The notes under the pieces: generated by a model | What the model was told of the DNA's origin: nothing | Seen by the model: the letters and a program-made list of their open reading frames with translations, nothing else | The model's database searches: none | Position numbers and translations under genes: made by a program | Shown: positions 34,709 to 48,443 of the stretch, one piece after another | Layout of the letters: each line of letters begins with the position of its first letter | Position numbering within the stretch: the first letter of the stretch is position 1 | NCBI RefSeq assembly: GCF_004364555.1 | Contig: NZ_SOAM01000001.1 | Location: 310,001-374,000, forward strand | Direction of reading: 5' to 3' | From: Amnibacterium kyonggiense | GTDB taxonomy: Bacteria > Actinomycetota > Actinomycetes > Actinomycetales > Microbacteriaceae | DNA length: 64,000 nt

Positions 34709-34871
34709 GAAGGGAAGACCGGGACGAGCCTACGCGACCGGCGCGCGACGTCGTCGTCCCAGGGGCCTGAGCAGGCGGACCGAGCCGGCGCACGCCGCAG
34801 CGACGCTGCAGGGGACCTGAGGTGCGACGCCGTCAGCCGAGCGGGCCGTTCAGGCCCGCCGGTACGGCACC

Positions 34872-34899
34872 GTCTTGGATCCGCTTGCGGATCCAAGAC
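34872..34899 (-). terminator. Perfect hairpin between tRNA-Ile and tRNA-Ala
   Basis: Thirteen-nt arms GTCTTGGATCCGC (34872-34884) and GCGGATCCAAGAC (34887-34899) enclose a TT loop, 12 bp past the tRNA-Ile 3' end. The 11-mer GGATCCAAGAC recurs in the palindrome at 54754-54861. Confidence 0.65.
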
Positions 34900-34910
34900 C
34901 ATGAATGCAG

Positions 34911-34984
34911 TGGGGCTACCAGGACTTGAACCTGGGACCTCTTCGTTATCAGCGAAGCGCTCTAACCGCCTGAGCTATAGCCCC
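34911..34984 (-). tRNA. tRNA-Ile (anticodon GAT)
   Basis: The minus strand gives a 74-nt cloverleaf: acceptor GGGGCTA/TAGCCCC, D arm GCTCAGGCGGTTAGAGC, anticodon stem CTTCG/CGAAG with GAT, and T arm CCAGGTTCAAGTCCTGG. CCA is not encoded. tRNA-Ile and tRNA-Ala next to gyrA are common in actinobacteria. Confidence 0.95.
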
Positions 34985-35443
34985 GTGGGTGGTGCTCTCG
35001 GAGCACCGTGGCCCGAAGGCCGCAGACGAGCCTATCAGCCCGTTCAGCCGTTCTTGAATCCGACGAGGATCCCGCCCGTGATCCGGACCGACAGGTTGTA
35101 GAGCACGCAGGCGATCGCGCCGAGGACGGTGCCGACGACGACGTTCAGCGCGGCGATGACGAGCGTGAAGCCCATCACCTGCGCGAACGAGACGACGTTG
35201 CTGACCGTCAGGCTGTCCTGCCCGGACACGTCCTTCAGGAGCGTCGAGATCTGGTCGAAGACGCCGGTGGAGGCGAGCACCGTCCAGATCAGCAGCACGG
35301 CCACGAAGATCACGACCCCGACCGCGGCGGCGATCAGGAACGAGAACTTCACGGCCGACCAGAAGTCGATGTAGACGAGCTTCAGGCGGACCTGCTTCGT
35401 CTGAGCCTGCTTCGGCGTCTTCTCGGACAACTTGTCCGCCACG

Positions 35444-37951
<2,508 letters not shown>

Positions 37952-37988
37952 GTGGAGTCCTATCGGTGGTGCTCAGGCGCCCCGTCCG

Positions 37989-38036
37989 GTTCACGGATAC
38001 GGAGACCCGGCGGGCCGGGTCTCCGTATCCGTGAAC
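37989..38036. repeat. Intergenic palindrome, GATACGGAGA family, copy B
   Basis: Perfect 22-nt arms lie at 37989-38010 (core TTCACGGATACGGAGACCC) and 38015-38036 with a 4-nt loop, 9 bp after the gyrB stop on the minus strand. The arm matches copy A after zwf at 20 of 22 positions. Confidence 0.75.
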
Positions 38037-38045
38037 TGGACGGGG

Positions 38046-40196
<2,151 letters not shown>

Positions 40197-40213
40197 TCAT
40201 CGGTAACCGTCCG

Positions 40214-40219
40214 AGTCTA
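40214..40219 (-). promoter_or_regulatory. Candidate -10 box of gyrB
   Basis: TAGACT on the minus strand lies 32 bp upstream of the gyrB GTG, leaving a short leader with GGGAG. Unlike most boxes in this window it is not leaderless. The rest of the 40182-40380 gap holds no gene that I can see. Confidence 0.45.
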
Positions 40220-40380
40220 CCGTGCGAGAGGGGCGTCGAGGGCCGAGAACGCGCTTCTGCGGCCTCAGAATCGGCGCGGGTACCGAATCACCCGTCCGGA
40301 TCCGCGACACGCGCCCGTCCACGGCCTCACGCCGGATTGCGCGCCGTTTGCGGCGGAGGCTGAAGTCGCCTCCGCCGGCG

Positions 40381-40878
40381 TCATCCGTAGGTGTCCCTCG
40401 GACCGCGCCCCTGGACGGTCCTCGGACCGTGGTTCCAGCTGGGGGTGTTCGGGCCCAGGAAGCGCAGCGAATCGACGCCCGCGTCCGGGAAGTCGCGGGC
40501 GATGCGCTCGCTGATCTGGGAACGCATCAGCGACAGCTGCGTCGCCCAGGCGGTCGAGTCGCACCGGATGAGCAGCACGCCGTCCGCGTACCCCTCGACG
40601 GTCGCGTGCTTCGCCGTCTCCGCGCCCGCGATGGAGCGCCAGGCCGCCGCGAGGTCCGTGCGGGCGAGCGGCGTCCGCCAGCCCAGCTGGTCCGTGACGC
40701 CGTCGAGGACGGAGGAGACGGAGAGCGGGTCGCGCCCCTTCGCGAAGGGGGTGCTGCCGGGCCGCTGCTCCAGCACGCGGCGTCGCGACCGCGGCGCGCC
40801 GAACACGGTGCGCAGCCGGGCCCAGACCCGCTGCGCCTCGGGGAGCGCGCGGTCGTCGTGCTGGTCGGCCGGGGTCAT
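40381..40878 (-). CDS. dciA: DUF721/DciA-type helicase loader
   Basis: This 165-residue DUF721 protein is the probable replicative-helicase loading factor of bacteria without DnaC. The conserved core is at about 75-150: TDLAAAWRSIAGAETAKHA, DGVLLIRCDSTAWATQLSLM, and RIARDFPDAGVDSLRFLGPN. The N-terminal 70 residues are polar. The ATG overlaps the recF stop (ATGA), a conserved coupling near oriC. Loading function is inferred from the family. Confidence 0.88.
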   Translation of the reverse strand: MTPADQHDDRALPEAQRVWARLRTVFGAPRSRRRVLEQRPGSTPFAKGRDPLSVSSVLDGVTDQLGWRTPLARTDLAAAWRSIAGAETAKHATVEGYADGVLLIRCDSTAWATQLSLMRSQISERIARDFPDAGVDSLRFLGPNTPSWNHGPRTVQGRGPRDTYG

Positions 40879-42026
40879 CCGAGCGAGTCTGCCGGATCCC
40901 CGGCGGCCGGCCCGGCCGCCTCCGGCTCCCCGTCCACGACGTGTCCGGCGCGGATCCGCGTCACCCGACCGGCGAGCGCCGGCGGGATGTCCGCCTCCAC
41001 CGCGGCCGTGACGATGACCTGCTCGTAGCGCGCCACCCGGTCCGCGAGCCGGATGCGGCGCCACTCGTCGAGCTCGGCGAACACGTCGTCGAGGATCACG
41101 ATGGGATCGCCGGTCTGCAGCGCGTGCCGGAGCAGCTCGACGGCGCCGAGCCGAAGGGCGAGGGCGAGCGACCACGACTCGCCGTGACTCGCGTAGCCGC
41201 GCGCCGGCAGCCCGTTCACGGTGAGCAGCACCTCGTCCCGGTGGGGGCCGACGAGGGTGATGCCCCGCTCGATCTCGCGTCGGCGGACGCGGGCGAGCGC
41301 GGCGGTGAAGCGCTCGACCGTGGTGCCCTCCGCCGCCTCCTCGTCGATCGTGCGCTGCGCCTCGATCGCGACGCGCTGATCGGCGCCCGCGACGACCGCG
41401 TACTGCTCGGCGACGAGGGGCTCGAGCGCCGCGAGCAGCTCCGTCCGCGCATCGAGGAGGTCGGTGCCCGTCGCGACGAGGCGCTCGTCCCAGACGGCGA
41501 GCGACTCCGTGTCGACCATCCCGCGGCTGCCCCGCAGCAGGCCGTTGCGCTGCCGGAGCGCCTTCTCGTAGTCCGAGACCGTGCCCGCGAGGCGCGGGGT
41601 GCGCTGCACGAGCAGCTCGTCGACGAACCGGCGGCGGGCCGACGGCTCGCCCCGCACGAGCGCGAGGTCCTCCGGGGCGAACAGGACGCTCGACACGTTC
41701 CGCGTGATCTCCCGCGGGCGCACGGCCGAGCGGTTCAGCTGCGCCCGGTTCGCCCCCACCTTGTTGATGAGGACCTCCGCGAGCACCTCCCGGTCCGCGC
41801 TCGACACGGTGGCGCGGATCACGGCGGACTCGGCGCCGGCGCGGACCAGCGCCGCGTCGCCCGAGACCCGGTGCGACCCGAGGGTCGTCAGGAAGCCGAT
41901 CGCCTCGACGAGGTTCGTCTTGCCCTGACCGTTGCTGCCCGCGAGCACGTTCGCGCCGGGCTCGAAGACGACGTCGGCCGTCTCGTAGTTGCGCCAGTCG
42001 GTGAGGCTGAGTCGGTTGATGCGCAT
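40875..42026 (-). CDS. recF: DNA replication and repair protein RecF
   Basis: RecF is an SMC-like ATPase acting with RecO and RecR at gaps behind stalled forks. The 383-residue protein begins MRINRLSLTDWRNYETADV. It has the Walker A motif G30-S-N-G-Q-G-K-T37, an ABC-type GRPREITRN-like arch region, VGPHRDEVLLTVNGLPAR, the signature ASHGESWSLALALRLG, and Walker B DPIVILDDVFAELDEWR. I chose the ATG at 42026 from the family start; upstream residues are arginine-rich. It is coupled to dciA by 4 bp. Confidence 0.96.
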   Translation of the reverse strand: MRINRLSLTDWRNYETADVVFEPGANVLAGSNGQGKTNLVEAIGFLTTLGSHRVSGDAALVRAGAESAVIRATVSSADREVLAEVLINKVGANRAQLNRSAVRPREITRNVSSVLFAPEDLALVRGEPSARRRFVDELLVQRTPRLAGTVSDYEKALRQRNGLLRGSRGMVDTESLAVWDERLVATGTDLLDARTELLAALEPLVAEQYAVVAGADQRVAIEAQRTIDEEAAEGTTVERFTAALARVRRREIERGITLVGPHRDEVLLTVNGLPARGYASHGESWSLALALRLGAVELLRHALQTGDPIVILDDVFAELDEWRRIRLADRVARYEQVIVTAAVEADIPPALAGRVTRIRAGHVVDGEPEAAGPAAGDPADSLG

Positions 42027-42047
42027 GGTGCGGCGGTGGCGTCCATC

Positions 42048-42081
42048 GATGCGGAGGTCCGTCGGGCCGGACCTCCGCATC
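42048..42081. repeat. Intergenic palindrome, GATACGGAGA family, copy D
   Basis: Perfect 14-nt arms GATGCGGAGGTCCG (42048-42061) and 42068-42081 enclose a 6-nt loop, 15 bp after the gnd stop on the minus strand. The core differs from copies A and B by paired changes, so the stem is preserved. Confidence 0.65.
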
Positions 42082-42096
42082 CGCGGACTGCGACGA

Positions 42097-43017
42097 TCAG
42101 CGCTTGGTCGGGTGCTGCTGCTGGGCGGACTCGACCTCGGCCGCCTTGACCGCGTGGCCGCCGAACTGGTTGCGGAGCGCGGCGACGGCCTGCATCGCGG
42201 GCGACTGCTCCTGGCGCGAGACGAAGCGGGCGAAGATCGACGCGCTGATCGCGGGCATCGGCACCGCGTGGTCGATCGCCTCCTCGAGCGTCCAGCGGCC
42301 CTCGCCGGAGTCGTCGACGTACCCGTCGATGTCGCGGAAGTCCGGATCCTGCTCGAGCGCGCGCACCATCAGCTCGAGCAGCCAGGAGCGGACCACCGTG
42401 CCGCGCTGCCACGCCTTGAAGGTGCCGGTCACGTCGATGCCACGGTCCGACGCGTGGAGCAGCTCGTAGCCCTCGGCGTACGCCTGCATGATCGCGTACT
42501 CGATCCCGTTGTGGACCATCTTCGTGTAGTGGCCGGCGCCGACCGGGCCCGCGTGCACGAAGCCCTCGTCGCGGGGGCCCTCCGGGCGCAGCGCGTCGAA
42601 GACCGGCATGACCCGCTCGACCTGGTCGTCGCTGCCGCCGACCATGAGGCCGTAGCCGTTCTCGAGACCCCAGACGCCGCCGGAGACGCCGACGTCCATG
42701 AAGGAGATGCCCTTGGGGTCGAGCTGCTTCGCGTGTTTCTCGTCCTCCGTGAAGCGCGAGTTGCCGCCGTCGATGATCAGGTCGCCCTCCTCGAGGACCT
42801 GCTCGAGCTGGTCGATGACCGACTGGGTGATCCTCCCGGCCGGCACCATCACCCACACCACGCGCGGTGCGGGCAGGGCCGCTGCGAGGGCCGCGTAGTC
42901 CGGGACGTCGCTGACATCCGGGTTGGTGTCGTAGCCGACGACGTCGATGCCGCTCTTCTTGAGCCGGGCACGCATGTTGTTGCCCATCTTGCCCAGGCCG
43001 ACGAGACCGATCTTCAT
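42097..43017 (-). CDS. gnd: 6-phosphogluconate dehydrogenase, short GndA-type
   Basis: This enzyme oxidatively decarboxylates 6-phosphogluconate to ribulose-5-phosphate. The 306-residue protein is the short bacterial form. It has the coenzyme loop GLVGLGKMGNNM, DGGNSRFTEDE, DVGVSGGVWGLENGYGLMVGG, and the catalytic KMVHNGIEYAIMQAYAEG (Lys and Asn). The C-terminal helical part ends FGGHAVKAAEVESAQQ. Its location between recF and dnaN is typical of actinobacteria, although the pathway partner zwf is about 30 kb away. Confidence 0.95.
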   Translation of the reverse strand: MKIGLVGLGKMGNNMRARLKKSGIDVVGYDTNPDVSDVPDYAALAAALPAPRVVWVMVPAGRITQSVIDQLEQVLEEGDLIIDGGNSRFTEDEKHAKQLDPKGISFMDVGVSGGVWGLENGYGLMVGGSDDQVERVMPVFDALRPEGPRDEGFVHAGPVGAGHYTKMVHNGIEYAIMQAYAEGYELLHASDRGIDVTGTFKAWQRGTVVRSWLLELMVRALEQDPDFRDIDGYVDDSGEGRWTLEEAIDHAVPMPAISASIFARFVSRQEQSPAMQAVAALRNQFGGHAVKAAEVESAQQQHPTKR

Positions 43018-43065
43018 GCTGGTGTCCTCACGTCCGAGATGCTTGCGGTGCCGGGCCGCGGCGGA

Positions 43066-44205
43066 TCAGCGCAGCAGCAGGTTGGGCTGCAGCAGGTAGC
43101 GGAACTCCTCGCTGCTCGCGTCGTCCTTCGACTTCTGCCCGCTGATGAGCACGGGACCCGGCTTGTTGGGGTTCTCCGTCTTCGTGAACGAGATTCGCAC
43201 GAAGTCCGTGTGGACACCCGAGAGCCCGTCCAGCAGGAACTGCGGCTTCAGCGAGACGACGATGTCGTCGCCGACGAGCACCGCGTCGAGCTGCTCGGAG
43301 GCCTGGGCCTGCTCGGAGCCGGCGGCCTCGAGCGTCAGGCCCTCGGATGAGAAGGAGTAGCGGAGCGCGGCCTCGCGCTCGAGCACCAGCTGCACGCGCC
43401 GCGTCGCCTCGACGAGCTCGGCGGTCCCGATCACCGCGTAGTGCTCGGTGGTGTCGGGGAAGAGGCGCTTCACGGGCGGGAAGTTGCCCTTGATGAGCAG
43501 GGAGGTGACGGTGCGGCGGTCGGAGGCGAACGCGATGAGCTCGCGGTCGCCGCCGCGCGTGATGCCGATGCTGACGTCGCCGCTGCCGGCGAAGGTCCGG
43601 CCGACCTCCTGCAGCGTCCGCGCCGGGACGAGCGCGCTCACGGGCTCGTCCCCGCCGCCGTTCCACGGCAGCTCGCGCACGGCGACCCGGTAGCGGTCCG
43701 TCGCGGTGAGGGAGATCGAGCCGGCCGTCGCCTCGAGCTGCACGCCCGTGATGACGGGCGTCACGTCGTCGCGCGACGCGGCGACCACGACCTGCGCGAT
43801 GGCGCCCGAGAAGGTTCCGGCCGGGACGACTCCCGTGGACTCGCCGATCGCCGGGAGGCTCGGGTACTCGGCCACAGGCATGGAGAGCAGCGTGAACTTC
43901 GCGCTCCCGGCCGTGACGAGCACGCGGTTGTCCTGCGTCGAGACCTCGACGGGGAGGCCGGGCAGGCGGTTCGCGATGTCGGCGAGCAGACGGCCGGAGA
44001 CGAGCACGCGGCCCGGCTCCTCGACCTGCGCGTCGATGCGCACCCGAGCGCTGACCTCGTAGTCGAAGGACGACAGGGAGAGGCCGTCGTCGGTGGTCTC
44101 GATCAGCACGCCCGAGAGGATCGGCAGCGTCGTGCGCTGCGGCAGCAGACGGACGGCGAACGAGACGGCGTCGCTGAAGACGTCCCGGTTCGCGTGGAAT
44201 CGCAC
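43066..44205 (-). CDS. dnaN: DNA polymerase III beta subunit (sliding clamp)
   Basis: DnaN is the ring clamp that tethers polymerase III and other DNA enzymes. The 379-residue protein has three clamp folds: MRFHANRDVFSDAVSFAVR at the start, TLPILSGVLIETTDDGLSL, SLTATDRYRVAVRELPW in the centre, and the C-terminal YLLQPNLLLR. The length is normal. It lies next to the dnaA-side origin gap and shares its orientation with dnaA, recF and gyrBA. Confidence 0.97.
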   Translation of the reverse strand: MRFHANRDVFSDAVSFAVRLLPQRTTLPILSGVLIETTDDGLSLSSFDYEVSARVRIDAQVEEPGRVLVSGRLLADIANRLPGLPVEVSTQDNRVLVTAGSAKFTLLSMPVAEYPSLPAIGESTGVVPAGTFSGAIAQVVVAASRDDVTPVITGVQLEATAGSISLTATDRYRVAVRELPWNGGGDEPVSALVPARTLQEVGRTFAGSGDVSIGITRGGDRELIAFASDRRTVTSLLIKGNFPPVKRLFPDTTEHYAVIGTAELVEATRRVQLVLEREAALRYSFSSEGLTLEAAGSEQAQASEQLDAVLVGDDIVVSLKPQFLLDGLSGVHTDFVRISFTKTENPNKPGPVLISGQKSKDDASSEEFRYLLQPNLLLR

Positions 44206-44406
44206 CGTCGCACTCCTTGGTTCATCGCAGGCCCCGGATCGTTCCGGGCGACTCCATCGGTCAGGTCGCTGAGCATGCTAGCGGGTGACCGCAGCAGCCC
44301 CTCCCGGCCCTGGACCCCGGACGGGGGCCGCAGTCCACAGCGCGGAATCGAGTGGAGGAGAGAAGGAGAAGAGAAGGACAACCACACTCTTAACAGGTGT
44401 GCACAC

Positions 44407-44415
44407 TGTGGATAA
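44407..44415 (-). promoter_or_regulatory. DnaA box
   Basis: TGTGGATAA is a perfect complement of TTATCCACA and lies inside the putative oriC. Confidence 0.75.
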
Positions 44416-44575
44416 CTCGGTGGAACCGGCCTGGCGAGCGGGAACTACAGGCCTGTCAGATGTCGAAAGCGTGCGGACGGACGGCGGAGACCGTCGCCCC
44501 TCCATGTTGACGTCCCCGACCCGACTCCACATCGCCCCAGGGGGAGGGGGCCTCGGACGGGGGTCCTGGACGGAG

Positions 44576-44584
44576 TTATCCACA
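44576..44584 (+). promoter_or_regulatory. DnaA box
   Basis: TTATCCACA is a perfect match inside the putative oriC. Confidence 0.75.
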
Positions 44585-44830
44585 TCTCCCTCACATGGGG
44601 GTGGATTCCCGCCCCACCCGTGGCAAACCGCCTGATCCGACGCCGATGTGCCTTCGCCGGCCGCTGTCGGACCCCTCCTGTACGTGCTCCTCGGAGTGGG
44701 GGCGACGCCGGTCCGCTCGCGGGGCCTCCCGCTGCAACTTCGACGGTGCGCACCGCCCGATCTGCAGCGGATGGCCCCTTTTGGGTGCGCCGGTGCTCCG
44801 TCGAAGGAGGGACGGGCCGTGGGACGGGGG

Positions 44831-46255
44831 TCAGCGCCGGAAGCGCTGCTCCTGCTTGATGCGGCTCGTCAGCTCCGTGACCTGGTTGTAGATCGAGCGG
44901 CGCTCCTTCATGAGCTCGCTGATCTTCTTGTTCGCGTACATCACCGTCGTGTGGTCGCGGCCGCCGAAGAGCTGGCCGATCTTCGGCAGCGACAGGCTCG
45001 TCAGCTCCCGGCAGAGGTACATCGCGATCTGACGGGCGGAGGCGATCTGCTGCGACCGGCTCGAGCCGAAGAGGTCGTCCGTCGACAGCTTGAAGTAGGA
45101 CGCGACCGCCTCGATGATGTCGCCCGGCGCGATGATGTTGTCCTCGTCGAGCGTGATGAGGTCCTTCAGCACCGTCTGGACGAGGGCCATGTCGACGGGC
45201 GCCCGGGTGAGGCTCGCGAAGGCCGTGACCCGGATCAGGGTGCCCTCGAGCTCGCGGATGTTGCTCGAGACCTTCGAGGCCATGAACTCGAGGATGTCGT
45301 CGGGGACCTGCAGCTGGTCGTTCTGCGCGCGCTTCCGGAGGATCGCGATGCGCGTCTCGAGGTCCGGCGTCTGCACGTCGGTGATGAGGCCCTGCTCGAA
45401 GCGGGACCGCATCCGGTCCTCGAAGCCGGTCAGCTGCCGCGGCGCGAGGTCGGAGGTGATGACCACCTGCTTGTTGTGGTCGTGCAGCGTGTTGAACGTG
45501 TGGAAGAAGGCCTCCTGCGTGGAGTCCTTCCCCGACAGGAACTGGATGTCGTCGATCAGGAGGACGTCGACGTCGCGGTACCGGGCCTGGAACCCCTGCG
45601 TGCGGTTGGTCGCGATCGAGTTGATGAAGTCGTTCGTGAACTCCTCGCTCGACACGTACCGCACCCGGATGCCCGGGTAGAGGCCCATCGAGTAGTGCCC
45701 TATGGAGTGCAGGAGGTGCGTCTTCCCCAGCCCGGAGTCGCCGTAGATGAAGAGCGGGTTGTACGCCTTCGCCGGCGACTCGGCCACCGCGAAGGCGGCC
45801 GCGTGCGCGAACCGGTTGGACGAGCCGATGACGAAGGTCTCGAACGTGTAGCGCTCGTTGAGGCGCGACTCCGTGCCGGGCGTGATCACCGGCGTCTCGG
45901 GCGCCGACTCGATGGGCGCGACGGGCGCGCGGACGGGCGCCGGTGTGGGATCGGGTGCCGGAGGAGGCGGCGAGCTCTCGTACTCCGGGACGATGTCCGG
46001 GTTGACGGTGACCGCGAACGTGTGGATCTCGAACTCGTCCGACAGCCCCGAGACGGCGTCCGCGAGCGGGACGCGCCCGCGCTGCTCGAGCATCGAGCGC
46101 GAGAAGTCGTTCGGCACCTCGAGGTAGAGGACGCCCGCCATCACGCCCTTGGGCTCGACGAGGTTGATGAAGCCGCGCAGCTGGGGGCCGACGCGGGAGT
46201 CGTCGGCGAGCACGGCGCGGATCCGTGTCCACGCTGTGGTGGCGACATCGGCCAT
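44831..46255 (-). CDS. dnaA: Chromosomal replication initiator DnaA
   Basis: DnaA binds oriC boxes and opens the origin. The 474-residue protein has domain I (1-90), a Pro-rich domain II (about 94-128, [19 protein letters not shown]) and the AAA+ domain III with Walker A GDSGLGKT (172-179) and Walker B LLIDDIQF (232-239). Domain IV ends with the DNA-binding helix-turn-helix signature [16 protein letters not shown] chose the ATG at 46255, with GGGGAG upstream, over the longer open frame. The promoter region to the right contains DnaA-box-like dyads, suggesting autoregulation. Confidence 0.97.
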   Translation of the reverse strand: MADVATTAWTRIRAVLADDSRVGPQLRGFINLVEPKGVMAGVLYLEVPNDFSRSMLEQRGRVPLADAVSGLSDEFEIHTFAVTVNPDIVPEYESSPPPPAPDPTPAPVRAPVAPIESAPETPVITPGTESRLNERYTFETFVIGSSNRFAHAAAFAVAESPAKAYNPLFIYGDSGLGKTHLLHSIGHYSMGLYPGIRVRYVSSEEFTNDFINSIATNRTQGFQARYRDVDVLLIDDIQFLSGKDSTQEAFFHTFNTLHDHNKQVVITSDLAPRQLTGFEDRMRSRFEQGLITDVQTPDLETRIAILRKRAQNDQLQVPDDILEFMASKVSSNIRELEGTLIRVTAFASLTRAPVDMALVQTVLKDLITLDEDNIIAPGDIIEAVASYFKLSTDDLFGSSRSQQIASARQIAMYLCRELTSLSLPKIGQLFGGRDHTTVMYANKKISELMKERRSIYNQVTELTSRIKQEQRFRR

Positions 46256-46640
46256 CGGCTGCTCCCCTCCCCTCACGTTTTCGGGCGCGTCCAATCGGGG
46301 ACGGACGCGCAGGAGCGCCGTGCCGGAGACCTGTCGCTCCTGTCGGGTGCCGGGAGGACGAGGGCCAACCGTAACGCCCGTCTGATTCCGTCGGCAAGTC
46401 TCCACAGGCGTGTTACCGATGTGTGGAGAAACGCCGACCGGGACCGCACGGGGACGCGCCCAGACCTGGGGACAACGACGAATCACACCTGTGGAATTCG
46501 CCCCTCGTCCGAGGGGCCGGGGACCCGTGGTGTACTGTGTTCCGGTTCGCGGCGCACGTTCCTGGCGCCCCACGACTTCGCGTCTCCCCCGGGCCCGGCC
46601 CGGTGCGGTTCCGGCGCATCCGACCCAAGAGGTGACCTCA
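46256..46640. promoter_or_regulatory. dnaA-rpmH divergent promoter region
   Basis: A dyad TCTCCACA (46399-46406)/TGTGGAGA (46422-46429) resembles two head-to-head DnaA boxes. A further CCTGTGGAAT is near 46490 and a CCCCTC/GAGGGG hairpin lies at 46501-46516. The box TACTGT (46533-46538) is the likely rpmH -10. No gene is seen. DnaA autoregulation here is an inference. Confidence 0.5.
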
Positions 46641-46778
46641 GTGACCAAGCGCACGTTCCAGCCGAACAACCGCCGCCGGGCCAAGGTGCACGGCTTCCGT
46701 CTCCGCATGCGCACCCGCGCCGGCCGCGCGATCCTGTCCGCCCGCCGCGCCAAGGGTCGCACCGAGCTCTCCGCGTAG
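46641..46778 (+). CDS. rpmH: 50S ribosomal protein L34
   Basis: This 45-residue basic protein of the large ribosomal subunit reads [18 protein letters not shown] and ends KGRTELSA, the full family sequence. It starts with a GTG, preceded by AAGAGGTGA. It is the first gene of the rightward origin operon and is separated by 18 bp from rnpA. Confidence 0.97.
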   Translation: MTKRTFQPNNRRRAKVHGFRLRMRTRAGRAILSARRAKGRTELSA

Positions 46779-46796
46779 GGGCTCGCGCCCTTCCTC

Positions 46797-47135
46797 GTGC
46801 TCGCTCGCGCGAACCGCATCGTGGCGGCGACGGACTACCGTCGCCTCGTCCGCTCCGGCCGCAGGGCCGGAGGCAAGCTGACGCTCGCCTACGGTCGTCG
46901 GTCCGATCCCGATTCGCCGATGCGGATGGGGGTCATCGTGGCGCGCAACGTCGGCAAGGCCGTCGTCCGGAACACCGTCCGACGGCGCATCAAGGCCGTC
47001 GGCTGGTCGCTCGCGCGCGACACGCGTGGTCTCGACGTCGTGGTGCGGGCCCTCCCGTCCGCGGCGTCCGCCGACTTCGCGGACATCGACGCGGAGGTCC
47101 GGCGCCTCGTCGTCCGGCTGCAGGAGCGGTCGTGA
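46797..47135 (+). CDS. rnpA: Ribonuclease P protein component
   Basis: RnpA assists the RNase P RNA in tRNA 5' maturation. The 112-residue protein starts with a GTG ([21 protein letters not shown]). It has the RNA-binding signature [23 protein letters not shown] and the cleft strand [12 protein letters not shown]. The length is normal. It overlaps yidD by 4 bp (GTGA). Confidence 0.95.
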   Translation: MLARANRIVAATDYRRLVRSGRRAGGKLTLAYGRRSDPDSPMRMGVIVARNVGKAVVRNTVRRRIKAVGWSLARDTRGLDVVVRALPSAASADFADIDAEVRRLVVRLQERS

Positions 47136-47431
47136 AGGTCCTCCTCCTGCTGCCGCGGAACATCGAGATCGCGGTGCTCCGCTTCTACCGCGCCGTGATC
47201 TCGCCCCTCTACGGCGACGTCTGCAGGTACCATCCCTCCTGCTCGCGCTACGCGCTCGAGGCCGTCCAGCAGTCGGGGGCGGTCGTCGGAACCGCCCTCG
47301 CGGTCTGGCGCGTCCTTCGCTGCAACCCGTGGTCACGGGGCGGGGTGGACGACCCGCCCGCACGGCTGAGCACCTCGTACCGCATCACCACGCACGGCTT
47401 CGTTCGGCCGGCAGAGCAGCCCGGAGGCTGA
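47132..47431 (+). CDS. yidD: Membrane protein insertion efficiency factor YidD
   Basis: YidD is a small amphipathic protein that aids YidC-dependent insertion. The 99 residues contain LRFYRAVISPLYGDVCRYHPSCSRYALEAV, read here in two parts as FYRAVISPLYGD and CRYHPSCSRYALEAV. They also contain RVLRCNPWSRGGVDD, which together define the family, with its conserved cysteines. It begins with a GTG overlapping rnpA. The yidC gene follows 4 bp later. Confidence 0.94.
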   Translation: MKVLLLLPRNIEIAVLRFYRAVISPLYGDVCRYHPSCSRYALEAVQQSGAVVGTALAVWRVLRCNPWSRGGVDDPPARLSTSYRITTHGFVRPAEQPGG

Positions 47432-47435
47432 ATCC

Positions 47436-48443
47436 ATGGGCATCGTCGACATCTTCGGCTACGTCCTGTGGCCGTTCAAGTGGGTGATCGAGGCCATCCT
47501 CGTCGGCTTCCACGGCTTCTGGAGCGCGATCGGGCTCGACCCCAACGACGGCCTCACCTGGATCCTCTCGATCCTCGGCCTCGTGATCGTCGTCCGTTCG
47601 GCGCTGATCCCGCTCTTCGTGCGGCAGATCAAGAGCCAGCGCAAGATGCTCGAGCTCGCGCCGCAGCTGAAGAAGATCCAGGAGAAGTACAAGGGCAAGC
47701 GCGACCAGTTCTCCCGCGAGGCGATGAGCCGGGAGACGATGGAGCTCTACCGGCACCACGGCACGAGCCCGTTCTCCTCCTGCCTGCCGCTCGTCGCGCA
47801 GATGCCGATCTTCTTCAGCCTGTTCCAGGTGCTGGAGACCGCGCAGCGCAACCCGAACGCCGGCGGCGTCGGTCTGCTCACGCCCGCCCTCGCGAACTCC
47901 TTCGGCGCCTCGAAGCTCTTCGGCGCCCCGCTGCACGAGACGATCGGCAGCGGCGTCAACGCGCTCGGCAAGGGCGGGACCGCGGGCGACGTGCTCGTCG
48001 TCGTCATCGGCATCTTCATGGTCGCGCTGATGACGATCACGCAGTTCGTCACGCAGCTGCAGATCATGTCGAAGAACGTCTCGCCGGAGACGAAGGCCAG
48101 CCCCATGTACCGGCAGCAGCGCATGCTGCTGTACGTCCTGCCGCTCGTCTTCATCTTCTCGGGCATCGCGTTCCCGCTCGGCGTGATGTTCTACTGGGTC
48201 TTCTCGAACCTCTGGACGATGGGCCAGCAGTTCATCGTGATCCGCAACTCGCCGACGCCCGGCAGCGAGGCCGCCAAGGCCCGCGAGGTGCGGCTGGCGA
48301 AGAAGGCGGAGCGCAAGCGCGAGCGCTCGGGCGAGCCGCTCGAGGCGCCCGTCGTCGAGGCCCCGCATCCGAAGGTCAACACGCAGCGCACCCAGCCGGT
48401 CGGCCGGGCGCGTGCGAAGCGGACGGGAGAACGACGGGCATGA
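47436..48443 (+). CDS. yidC: Membrane protein insertase YidC
   Basis: YidC inserts membrane proteins, alone or with SecYEG. The 335-residue actinobacterial form has about five helices, the conserved cytoplasmic LKKIQEKYKGKRDQFSRE, SPFSSCLPLVAQMPIFFSLF and FPLGVMFYWVFSNLWTMGQQ. The C-terminus (about 275-335) is a basic, Arg/Lys-rich cytosolic tail (KKAERKRERSG, RARAKRTGERRA) likely to touch the ribosome. It couples to jag by an ATGA overlap. Confidence 0.96.
   Translation: MGIVDIFGYVLWPFKWVIEAILVGFHGFWSAIGLDPNDGLTWILSILGLVIVVRSALIPLFVRQIKSQRKMLELAPQLKKIQEKYKGKRDQFSREAMSRETMELYRHHGTSPFSSCLPLVAQMPIFFSLFQVLETAQRNPNAGGVGLLTPALANSFGASKLFGAPLHETIGSGVNALGKGGTAGDVLVVVIGIFMVALMTITQFVTQLQIMSKNVSPETKASPMYRQQRMLLYVLPLVFIFSGIAFPLGVMFYWVFSNLWTMGQQFIVIRNSPTPGSEAAKAREVRLAKKAERKRERSGEPLEAPVVEAPHPKVNTQRTQPVGRARAKRTGERRA

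Larger units (their letters stand above)
44206..44830. other. Putative replication origin (oriC) between dnaN and dnaA
   Basis: This 625-bp gap lies in the classic dnaA-dnaN position. Two perfect 9-mer DnaA boxes in opposite orientation occur, TGTGGATAA at 44407-44415 and TTATCCACA at 44576-44584. There are near matches around 44333 (GTCCACAG) and 44524 (ACTCCACAT). A purine-rich, comparatively AT-richer stretch (44350-44400) could be the unwinding element. No gene is visible here. Confidence 0.8.

Noticed and set aside
44285-44635. Open frame through the dnaN-dnaA gap
   Set aside because: It runs across both perfect DnaA boxes and has no coding-like features; the interval is better explained as oriC.
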